Below, piece by piece: positions 57,118-64,000 of a stretch of DNA of 64,000 nucleotides (within the stretch, counting starts at the first letter, position 1; every line of letters begins with the position of its first letter). A program made the position numbers and the translations under genes. The notes under the pieces were generated by a model. The model was not told where the DNA came from, made no database searches, and was given only the letters and a program-made list of their open reading frames with translations. Source of the DNA: Serratia sp. AKBS12 (GTDB lineage Bacteria > Pseudomonadota > Gammaproteobacteria > Enterobacterales > Enterobacteriaceae); assembly GCF_024793895.1 (NCBI RefSeq), contig NZ_JANUSB010000015.1:806001-870000 (forward strand), in the 5' to 3' direction.

Positions 57118-57918
57118 CTAGTCCAGTTCGTTATCAAGATCGTTTGGTTGAGCAGGGCCACCCTGAACAACCTGCGGCTTGTTGTATTTCGGGCTGAGCT
57201 GGATATACAGCACGGCCATAACGACGCCAATCACCCCCAATGCCACCAGGTTGAAGTTGGTGAAGGCGGCGGTAACGAAACCGGCATAGAAGAACGGCAT
57301 CAGGTAACCGGCACGCATCATGTTGATGACCATGGCGTAACCGACCACCACGATCATGCCGCCGGCGATGTTCAGACCGGTGGTAACCACTTCAGGAATG
57401 GAGTTCAACAACGCGTGTACGCCGGCTGTGCCCACCGAAACGGCAACGATAACGGCTGGAATGGCAATACGCATTGCCTGCAACAGCAGGGCAGAAACGT
57501 GCAGCCAGGTGATGGCACGCAGGCTGCCGCGTTCGGCCGCGCTGTCTGCCGCGTGCTGGAAGGCCACGGTCAGGGTACGAACGATAATGGTCAGCACCTG
57601 ACCGGCTGCGGCCAACGGAATGGCCAGTGCGATACCGGCACCGACGCTCTGGCCGCCGGCTACCACCAGAATGGTGGAAATGATCGACGCCAGAGCGGCG
57701 TCTGGTGCAACGGCAGCACCGATATTCATCCAGCCGAGGGCGATCATTTCCAGCGTACCGCCGATAATGATGCCGGTCTTGATATCACCGAGGATAAAGC
57801 CGATCAACGTACAGGCGACCAACGGGCGGTGGAACTGGAACTCGTCCAGAACGGAACCCATCCCGGCAATACATGCGACGATAAATATCAGCACAATCTG
57901 AAGAGTGGTAATCTCCAT
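57118..57918 (-). CDS. manY: mannose PTS permease subunit IIC, ManY
   Basis: The 266-residue polytopic protein matches E. coli ManY (266). The start MEITTLQIVLIFIVACIAGM, VLDEFQFHRPLVACTLIGFI and GGTLEMIALGWMNIGAAVAP carry the conserved IIC determinants. It is one half of the IIC-IID translocation complex. It sits 15 bases before manZ and 55 bases after manX. Confidence 0.97.
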   Translation of the reverse strand: MEITTLQIVLIFIVACIAGMGSVLDEFQFHRPLVACTLIGFILGDIKTGIIIGGTLEMIALGWMNIGAAVAPDAALASIISTILVVAGGQSVGAGIALAIPLAAAGQVLTIIVRTLTVAFQHAADSAAERGSLRAITWLHVSALLLQAMRIAIPAVIVAVSVGTAGVHALLNSIPEVVTTGLNIAGGMIVVVGYAMVINMMRAGYLMPFFYAGFVTAAFTNFNLVALGVIGVVMAVLYIQLSPKYNKPQVVQGGPAQPNDLDNELD

Positions 57919-57973
57919 TGTACTTCTCCTATGACCAAGAGCTCTGAGTAAGAATAATTATTGGCAACCGCCA

Positions 57974-58942
57974 TTAATTAAGTTTGTTTATCAGGTCCAT
58001 CATTTTTAAACGGGTGTCGGACGAGACTTTGCGAACTTCCAATTCGATACCGCGATCGTTTAATTTCTTAAACGCTTCGATGTCTTTTGCGTCAACGGAG
58101 ACCGCGTTGTTGACCTGGGTTTTACCCTGTCGGAATGCCATGCCGCCGATATTCACCGATTTGATTTCCACGCCGGCCTCCACCAGACGCCAGACATCGG
58201 TTGGATTGGTGAACAGCAGCATGACTCGGTCATTGGCATACTTCGGGTTGTTCCACACGCGAATCGCCTTGGCGACATCAACCACGTGGGCTGTGACACC
58301 CGGTGGTGCAACCTGCGTCAGCAGAGTCTTACGCAGATTGTCGGCTGCAACTTCGTCACTGATGACGATGATGCGGCTGACGTTGGTTTCCTTGGTCCAG
58401 CGAGTGGCGACCTGGCCGTGAATCAATCGGTCATCGATACGCGCCAAGCCGATCTTCATATGATCGTCTGGGCCAAGCGGCGCTTGTGGAGCAACGGCAG
58501 CCGGAGCAGGCGCACTTTTGGCCGCGGGTTTGACGGGCTCATCCTCGGGTTTGTTCAGTGCTCTGACGCCTTCACGGCCGGTTTCCAGCGCCAGCGCGAC
58601 CAGTTCGCCAAAGGCGGGGTCGTCGTCACGCGCCATGAAGGTCTCTACCAGCATCGGAATGTTGACGCCGGTGATCACTTCATAATCCGCCTTGTCGAGC
58701 GCCAGGCGGCTGGCTGCGTTGAACGGGCTGCCGCCCCAGGTGTCGACCAGGAACAGGACGCCGCCACTGGTGTCTAATTCACTGATTTTTAGTTTATATT
58801 TCTCAATTAATGTTTCGGCGTTTTCTCCGGGAACGAAATCGATAAAGGCGACGTTATCCTGCTCGCCCAATAGCATTTCCGCGGTTTTCAGCAACTGTTC
58901 CGCTGCGCTCCCGTGTGTGCCGATGATAATAGCTATTGCCAC
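57974..58942 (-). CDS. manX: mannose PTS IIAB component ManX
   Basis: The 322-residue cytoplasmic protein has a IIA domain (residues 1-130) with phospho-His10 (IIGTHGSAAEQ). An alanine/proline-rich linker (about 131-158) leads to a IIB domain with phospho-His175 (RIDDRLIHGQVATRW). It relays phosphate from HPr to the incoming sugar. It is the first gene of manXYZ, with a leader of about 160 bases. A TGACAC-GGAAT-GTGTCA inverted repeat (58966-58982) lies just upstream of its start. Confidence 0.97.
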   Translation of the reverse strand: MAIAIIIGTHGSAAEQLLKTAEMLLGEQDNVAFIDFVPGENAETLIEKYKLKISELDTSGGVLFLVDTWGGSPFNAASRLALDKADYEVITGVNIPMLVETFMARDDDPAFGELVALALETGREGVRALNKPEDEPVKPAAKSAPAPAAVAPQAPLGPDDHMKIGLARIDDRLIHGQVATRWTKETNVSRIIVISDEVAADNLRKTLLTQVAPPGVTAHVVDVAKAIRVWNNPKYANDRVMLLFTNPTDVWRLVEAGVEIKSVNIGGMAFRQGKTQVNNAVSVDAKDIEAFKKLNDRGIELEVRKVSSDTRLKMMDLINKLN

Positions 58943-59112
58943 TCGCTACCTCCTCATTAAACCTCTGACACGGAATGTGTCATTGCTCGCTGCCTTCCTG
59001 GCGGTCACTCTCGATGTTCAGATCCATTATGGTAGAAATTAACCAATGCACCCGGAACCTTTGTCACGCAGTATCAAAAGCCTGGATGCGGCAATGCACG
59101 TTTTCGCCATTT

Positions 59113-59154
59113 ATTTTAGTGAGTGAAAAAATAAATTATGTGACGTCGCTCAGC
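59113..59154 (-). promoter_or_regulatory. CRP-dependent promoter of manXYZ
   Basis: A -10 TAAAAT reads on the minus strand at 59118-59113, giving a start near 59106. A CRP-like site TGTGA-CGTCGC-TCAGC (59139-59154) is centred about 41 bases upstream, the class II position used at E. coli manX. Its second half-site is imperfect. Confidence 0.6.
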
Positions 59155-59241
59155 TATTACGCGTTAAACGTTCACGCAATACGCGTTTGAGGAATTAAAC
59201 AGCAACCGCGCGACCAATGGTCTTGCCGGTAAAAAAGCGCG

Positions 59242-59269
59242 TTGACGGTAATAAAATTCCTGATAAAGT
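59242..59269 (+). promoter_or_regulatory. possible yoaE promoter
   Basis: TTGACG (59242-59247) and TAAAGT (59264-59269) are separated by 16 bases. This would leave a 230-base leader before yoaE. The leader contains a GGCCG-CT-CGGCC hairpin and other GC-rich segments, but I find no recognisable riboswitch in it. Confidence 0.35.
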
Positions 59270-59512
59270 AATTTGTTCTTTCATAACCAAGGAGTGAAGG
59301 GCCTCAGCCCACCCTATGGACTGTCACCGAAGTTACTGTTTTCCTCGGATTTACCCGCCACCTGCTGGCGTTAATGCTTTCTCACGGCCGCTCGGCCATC
59401 CCCCGGTAGTATCATCCCGATCTCTTGCTGTGTTTGTTATCTCACGCCCTGCGTGTGATGCACTTCGCCTGCGCGCGACTCAGCGAACCTGTCTTTTTTC
59501 CGGAGTCTGATA

Positions 59513-61057
59513 ATGGAATTTTTAATGGACCCCTCAATCTGGGCCGGGTTATTGACGTTAGTGGTGCTGGAGATCGTACTGGGCATCGACAACCTGGTGT
59601 TTATCGCCATCCTGGCCGATAAACTGCCGCCGAAACAGCGTGACAAAGCGCGCATTCTCGGTCTGTCGCTGGCGCTGATCATGCGCCTGGGACTGTTGTC
59701 GGTGATCTCGTGGATGGTAACGCTGACCACGCCGCTGTTTAGCGTAGGGGAGTTCAGCTTTTCGGGCCGAGATTTGATTTTGCTGTTTGGTGGCGTATTC
59801 CTGCTGTTCAAGGCCACCATGGAGCTGCACGAACGACTGGAAGGGCAAACCCACCAGGAGGGCGGTAACCGCGGCTATGCCAAGTTCTGGGCGGTAGTGG
59901 TGCAGATTGTCATCCTTGATGCGGTGTTCTCCCTCGACGCGGTAATTACCGCCGTTGGCATGGTGAACGATCTGCCGGTAATGATGACGGCGGTAGTGAT
60001 CGCCATGGTAGTGATGCTACTGGCCTCCAAGCCGTTAACCAACTTCGTCAATGCCCACCCAACCATTGTGGTGCTGTGCCTGAGCTTCCTGCTGATGATC
60101 GGCCTGAGCCTGATTGCCGAAGGATTTGGTCTGCATATTCCGAAGGGCTACCTGTATGCGGCGATTGGCTTCTCGATCCTGATCGAGCTGTTCAACCAGA
60201 TCGCACGACGCAACTTTATCAAGCATCAGGCGCGGCGCCCGATGCGTGAACGTACTGCCGAAGCGATCATGCGTCTGATGGGCCAGCAGCGTGCACAACA
60301 ACAGACGGCGGAAGATTCACCGCAGCCGGTGGATGAAACCTTTGCCGAGGAAGAGCGCTATATGATCAGCGGCGTATTGACGCTGGCATCTCGTTCGATT
60401 CGCAGCGTGATGACGCCGCGCACCGAGATCTCGTGGGTCGATTGCGATCGCTCGTTGGATGAGGTACGCGCCCAGTTGCTGGACACGCCGCACAGCCTGT
60501 TCCCGGTTTGCCGGGATGAGCTGGATGAAATCGTCGGCGTAGTGCGTGCCAAAGATCTGTTGATTGCGCTGGAGCAGGGTGAGGACATCGCCGAATTTGC
60601 TGCGCGCACGCCGCCGATCGTAGTGCCGGACACCATGGACGTGATTAATCTGCTGCCGGTGCTGCGCCGTGCCAAGGGGCGCCTGGTCGTGGTGTCCAAC
60701 GAGTTTGGCGTGGTGCAGGGGCTGGTTACGCCGCTGGACGTGCTGGAAGCGATTGCCGGTGAATTCCCTGACGAAGATGAAACGCCGGACATTGTGGCGG
60801 ATGGCGATAGCTGGTTGGTGCAGGGCGGGGCCGATGTGCATTCGCTTGAGCAGGCGCTGAACTGTGACGATCTGGTGAGCCCTACTGCGGACTACGCCTC
60901 GCTGGCGGGGTTCCTGTTGGCGCATTATGGTCAAATGCCGACGGTGGGCGCGGTAGTAGAACTCAATCATCTGCGCTTTGAAATTCTCGAAGCGTCGGAT
61001 TATCGCATCGAACTGGTGCGTATCAGTAAAGTGCCGCCATCCTTCGACCAGCAGTAA
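59513..61057 (+). CDS. yoaE: YoaE, TerC-type membrane protein with CBS and CorC/HlyC domains
   Basis: The 514-residue protein matches E. coli YoaE (518). Residues 1-235 form a TerC domain of about seven spans with the metal-site motifs [14 protein letters not shown] and [19 protein letters not shown] cytosolic CBS pair follows (about 300-420, [20 protein letters not shown] and [20 protein letters not shown]), then a CorC_HlyC domain to the end. TerC proteins are linked to manganese export and metal loading of secreted enzymes, so it may complement MntP nearby. GGAG precedes the ATG. It is divergent from manX as in E. coli. Confidence 0.94.
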   Translation: MEFLMDPSIWAGLLTLVVLEIVLGIDNLVFIAILADKLPPKQRDKARILGLSLALIMRLGLLSVISWMVTLTTPLFSVGEFSFSGRDLILLFGGVFLLFKATMELHERLEGQTHQEGGNRGYAKFWAVVVQIVILDAVFSLDAVITAVGMVNDLPVMMTAVVIAMVVMLLASKPLTNFVNAHPTIVVLCLSFLLMIGLSLIAEGFGLHIPKGYLYAAIGFSILIELFNQIARRNFIKHQARRPMRERTAEAIMRLMGQQRAQQQTAEDSPQPVDETFAEEERYMISGVLTLASRSIRSVMTPRTEISWVDCDRSLDEVRAQLLDTPHSLFPVCRDELDEIVGVVRAKDLLIALEQGEDIAEFAARTPPIVVPDTMDVINLLPVLRRAKGRLVVVSNEFGVVQGLVTPLDVLEAIAGEFPDEDETPDIVADGDSWLVQGGADVHSLEQALNCDDLVSPTADYASLAGFLLAHYGQMPTVGAVVELNHLRFEILEASDYRIELVRISKVPPSFDQQ

Positions 61058-61073
61058 CGCCGGAGCCGGGGGC

Positions 61074-62687
61074 TTATGCCTCCGGCTTATTCCCACTTTT
61101 TTGTTGTTCCTCTTGCTGATGCAATACTCGCTGGCGTGTCTCATAACGCGCTAACCATAGCGGAAAAACGTTTATTGGCATTGGTTTGGCAAAGTAATAG
61201 CCCTGCATGGCATTCACCTGGCGCGAGCACAGATAGGCTGCCTGTTCGGCGCTTTCAACCCCCTCGGCCACCAGTTTCAACTTCAGACGATGCGCCAGCG
61301 TAATAATGGTGTCAGTCACGGTGGCGTTAATCGCATCGGTACCAATGGCGGCGGTAAAACCCCGATCGATTTTCAGTACATCGGGACTGAGGGTTTTCAG
61401 ATAACTCAACGAGCTGTGGCCGGTGCCGAAATCATCGATCGCCAGCATGATGCCCAAGGCTTTCAGCGCCTTGATCTGATCGTTTTGAATGTCAGACAGT
61501 GCCGAGCGCTCCGTGAGTTCGAGCATTAGGGAAGGCATTGGATTGGCCGGCAGCCAAATACGCCGGATATCATCAATAATACATTGCGAATTGAAATGCT
61601 CGGCTGCGACGTTAATGCTGATGTAAAACGAGGGGCGTGGCGGGAACAGCCGCAGGTTATCGACCACCGTGGTCATCAAAAATCGGGTCAGCGTAACGAT
61701 CAGGCCATGCTGTTCCGCCAGGGGGATAAACACGTCCGGCGATACCCAGCCTTGTCGCTTGTTCTTCCAGCGTAGCAGGGTTTCAACCCCCACACAGCGC
61801 CCGGTTTCCCCGTTGATGATCGGCTGGCAATACACGCGGAATTCACGATGGTTGATGGCATGGCTAATATGATACGCCAGACTCATGCGGCTGGCGGTCA
61901 TTAGATATACGACATAGGCAGCCAACAAGCTTATCAGCAGCGCCAACGGCACGTGGCCCGGCAGAGTGGCTAACGCCAGCGAGGTGCTGTCTGGGCTAAA
62001 CAGCGAAATGGAGAACGGATAGCGATCTGACGCGGCGGTATAGCGCAAGTCTTGCGTCAGCGCTTCGGTACGGACGATTTCGCGGTCGCCGTAGCCCAGA
62101 CTGTTGCCGTTGACGTTCAGCACCACCCGTTGGGCGTAGGGCATCTGTGGTTCGAGCAGGAAGCTGGCCAGCATTTCGATATTGTAGACGTACAGCACTC
62201 CGCTGACCTGAGCGTCGGGCTGGGGCAACCACAGCACCAGCGACGGCAGCCCGCGCGAGACGGCGATCGAAGGGCGCAAGGCCAGTTGCGGACCGGCATG
62301 GACATCAATATGTGGGAAAATGGCGCTGAACTGATAATTGCGCTGGCCAAACAGACTGGAACAATAAATATTGCCATTTTGCACCAGTAATAATGAACGT
62401 AACGCCTGATTTTGCGCCATACGATAACGTAGCGTAGGGATCGATTTTTCACACGTCTGACCAATCAGCGGCGTAATGTGCAGCGCCTGCCGTGTTGCGG
62501 GATTCAGCAGATTATCAAGCTTGTGGACAATGCGCGCTGCAAAGACCTGTTGATCACGCTCGATACTTTTAACTTGTTGATAATAGCGAATGCACAGCGA
62601 CACCATCAGCACCGCCAACCCAACCGCGCCGGCGAGCAGCCAGCGGTAATGGCGGTATTTCGTGACGGCAAGTTGAGACATCAACAT
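61074..62687 (-). CDS. CSS-motif EAL-domain cyclic-di-GMP phosphodiesterase (YoaD/PdeD-like)
   Basis: The 537-residue protein has TM1 (about 16-37), then a periplasmic CSS domain with the redox-sensitive cysteines TCEKSIP and NGNIYCSSLFGQ. TM2 (about 239-260) and a cytoplasmic EAL domain follow. EAL signature residues are present: VGVETLLRWKN (ETL instead of EAL), ELTERSAL, the metal-site DDFGTGHSSL, KIDRGF and AEGVESAEQAAYL. The catalytic set looks complete, so it should hydrolyse cyclic-di-GMP, with activity controlled by disulfide state of the periplasmic domain. Position beside yoaE and sdaA fits E. coli yoaD (pdeD). It is convergent with yoaE over a shared GCCGGAG/CTCCGGC stem (61059-61086). 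Confidence 0.88.
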   Translation of the reverse strand: MLMSQLAVTKYRHYRWLLAGAVGLAVLMVSLCIRYYQQVKSIERDQQVFAARIVHKLDNLLNPATRQALHITPLIGQTCEKSIPTLRYRMAQNQALRSLLLVQNGNIYCSSLFGQRNYQFSAIFPHIDVHAGPQLALRPSIAVSRGLPSLVLWLPQPDAQVSGVLYVYNIEMLASFLLEPQMPYAQRVVLNVNGNSLGYGDREIVRTEALTQDLRYTAASDRYPFSISLFSPDSTSLALATLPGHVPLALLISLLAAYVVYLMTASRMSLAYHISHAINHREFRVYCQPIINGETGRCVGVETLLRWKNKRQGWVSPDVFIPLAEQHGLIVTLTRFLMTTVVDNLRLFPPRPSFYISINVAAEHFNSQCIIDDIRRIWLPANPMPSLMLELTERSALSDIQNDQIKALKALGIMLAIDDFGTGHSSLSYLKTLSPDVLKIDRGFTAAIGTDAINATVTDTIITLAHRLKLKLVAEGVESAEQAAYLCSRQVNAMQGYYFAKPMPINVFPLWLARYETRQRVLHQQEEQQKSGNKPEA

Positions 62688-62926
62688 CGGCTAAATCCTT
62701 GTTCGCTAAGCCAGCCCGATGCCACCATCAGACTCTTTTCCCCTTAATGATCTTTGGCTAATTCTAGCCTGTCACGGGTTAACAATTGATGATAACGCAA
62801 TAATATATTTCAGTTTACCGGAACAGAAGGGTATTTCGGTGGTTTAATGACGGATAAAGCGAGGCCAAAACGGCTAGGTGATAAGTGACGACGTCACTGA
62901 TTTGTAGTTTATGCTGTTGATTTTTT
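62688..62926. other. intergenic region between the EAL gene and sdaA
   Basis: No gene is seen. A 13-base palindrome GTGACGACGTCAC lies at 62885-62897. It is the exact reverse complement of the one at 162-174. The promoter of the EAL gene is expected in this AT-rich stretch. Confidence 0.45.
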
Positions 62927-62955
62927 AAATAAAAACCCCGCCTGGAGGCGGGGTT
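62927..62955 (-). terminator. intrinsic terminator of sdaA
   Basis: On the minus strand AACCCCGCC-TCCA-GGCGGGGTT is followed by TTTATTT, right after the sdaA stop. Confidence 0.93.
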
Positions 62956-62961
62956 GGGGGA

Positions 62962-64000
62962 TCAGTCGCACTGTACCTTGATAGCCAGCCCGCCGCGTGA
63001 GGTTTCGCGGTATTTGGCATTCATGTCCTTGCCGGTTTCGTACATGGTTTCAATCACCTTATCCAGCGATACGCGTGGTTCACTGGTGCGGCGCAGTGCC
63101 ATACGTGCGGAGTTGATCGCCTTGACCGAGGCAATGGCGTTACGTTCGATGCACGGCACCTGAACCTGGCCGGCCACCGGATCGCAGGTTAGACCCAGGT
63201 TGTGTTCCATGCCGATTTCCGCCGCTACGCACACCTGTTCCGGACTGCCGCCCAACAGTTCTGCCAGACCGGCCGCCGCCATTGAACAGGCCACGCCGAC
63301 CTCACCCTGACAGCCGACTTCCGCGCCGGAAATCGACGCGTTCATCTTGTACAGTGCACCGATGGCACCGGATGCCAGGAAGTAACGAATGTAGATATCC
63401 GGGCTAACCGATTCGATAAAGTGATCGTAATAGGCCAGCACCGCCGGCACGATGCCGCAGGCACCATTGGTCGGTGCGGTGACTACGCGGCCACCGGCGG
63501 CGTTTTCTTCGTTGACCGCCAGCGCGAACATGTTAACCCAGTCAATCACGTTCATCGGATCGCTGGACAGCTTGTCGGATGACACCAGCATGCGTCGCAG
63601 CGCGGAAGCACGGCGTGGTACGCGTAGCGGACCAGGCAGTACGCCCTCGGTATTCAGGCCCCGATCGATACAGGCGCGCATGGTTTGCCAGATATCGCCA
63701 AAATAGGCTTCGATCTCTGGTTTGCTATGCAGCGCCAGTTCATTTTGCATCACCATGCCGGACAACGACATGCCGGTGTCACGGCAGTGATCGAGCATTT
63801 CGCGAGCGGAATGGAATGGATACGGCACGATGACTTCGTTGGCGTCAGCCTTGCCGAAGTGTTCTTCGTCGACGATAAAGCCGCCGCCGATCGAGTAATA
63901 GGTTTTGCTGTACACCGGCTTTTCACCGGCGTAGGCGTGGATTTGCATGCCGTTTTCATGCAGCGGCAGGTTGTCGCTGCGAAACACCATGCCGCCGTCA
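62962..64000 (-). CDS. sdaA: L-serine ammonia-lyase SdaA (3' part, start beyond window)
   Basis: About 346 codons of the C-terminal portion are present. The frame is still open at the right edge, where DGG precedes MVFRSDNLPLHENGM. It has the iron-sulfur serine dehydratase alpha-chain features: YYSIGGGFIVDEEHFG, PTNGACGIVPAVLAYY, the cluster cysteine in GCQGEVGVACSMAAAGL, and NLGLTCDPVAGQVQVPCIER, where the other cysteines lie. It deaminates L-serine to pyruvate and ammonia. E. coli SdaA is 454 residues, so roughly the first 110 residues are missing. TdcG/SdaB are close paralogs, but position near yoaD and yoaE favours sdaA. Confidence 0.92.
   Translation of the reverse strand, partial: DGGMVFRSDNLPLHENGMQIHAYAGEKPVYSKTYYSIGGGFIVDEEHFGKADANEVIVPYPFHSAREMLDHCRDTGMSLSGMVMQNELALHSKPEIEAYFGDIWQTMRACIDRGLNTEGVLPGPLRVPRRASALRRMLVSSDKLSSDPMNVIDWVNMFALAVNEENAAGGRVVTAPTNGACGIVPAVLAYYDHFIESVSPDIYIRYFLASGAIGALYKMNASISGAEVGCQGEVGVACSMAAAGLAELLGGSPEQVCVAAEIGMEHNLGLTCDPVAGQVQVPCIERNAIASVKAINSARMALRRTSEPRVSLDKVIETMYETGKDMNAKYRETSRGGLAIKVQCD

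Overview
The window is a chromosomal segment of an enterobacterium. Protein sequences and gene order match Escherichia coli core loci (narXL-narK, narGHJI, astCADBE, yobF-cspC, rlmA-mntP-yobD-manZYX, yoaE-yoaD-sdaA). The extra genes (cioAB with a DUF2474 gene, chromosomal fosA, a second laccase-domain protein) and the fairly high GC of coding DNA point to Serratia or a close relative in Yersiniaceae. The genus is an inference; no rRNA gene is present. No tRNA, rRNA, insertion sequence or CRISPR array was seen.

Layout. 1-6.1 kb: ychO, the nitrate-sensing pair narXL and the nitrate/nitrite transporter narK, with FNR and NarL sites in front of narK. 6.1-20.0 kb: an insertion relative to the E. 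coli arrangement, between narK and narG. It holds an AT-rich gap, a membrane-anchored CadC/ToxR-type regulator, an SDR enzyme, a JUMPstart/ops element and nine tightly packed polysaccharide genes (WecA-like initiating transferase, Wzc-like kinase/co-polymerase, flippase, TupA-like ATP-grasp protein, polymerase, three glycosyltransferases, secreted glycoside-hydrolase-like protein). 20.0-27.1 kb: narGHJI behind its own FNR/IHF/NarL promoter. 27.2-33.1 kb: a lipoprotein, the cyanide-insensitive oxidase operon cioAB plus a DUF2474 protein, a YdcR-like MocR regulator and an HSL-type hydrolase whose nucleophile serine is aspartate. 33.1-39.9 kb: the arginine succinyltransferase operon astCADBE, preceded by apparent NtrC, ArgR and sigma-54 sites.

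40-52.5 kb is a patchwork: a general porin, kbp, several very small membrane proteins, pirin, an AraC-type regulator, yccJ, yobH, mgrB with a PhoP box, yebO, fosA, two phage-type small genes, an aromatic amino-acid permease and a NAPE-PLD/RomA-like metallohydrolase. 52.5-64 kb returns to E. coli-like synteny: yobF-cspC, a laccase-domain protein, rlmA, mntP behind a yybP-ykoY-type manganese riboswitch, yobD, the mannose PTS manXYZ behind a CRP-type promoter, yoaE, a CSS-EAL phosphodiesterase and the 3' part of sdaA, which runs off the right edge.

The most promising undescribed element is the 6.6-20 kb exopolysaccharide locus. It looks RfaH-controlled, lacks wza and wzb, ends with a predicted exported sugar-active enzyme, and sits inside the anaerobic nitrate-respiration locus next to a membrane-bound transcription factor.
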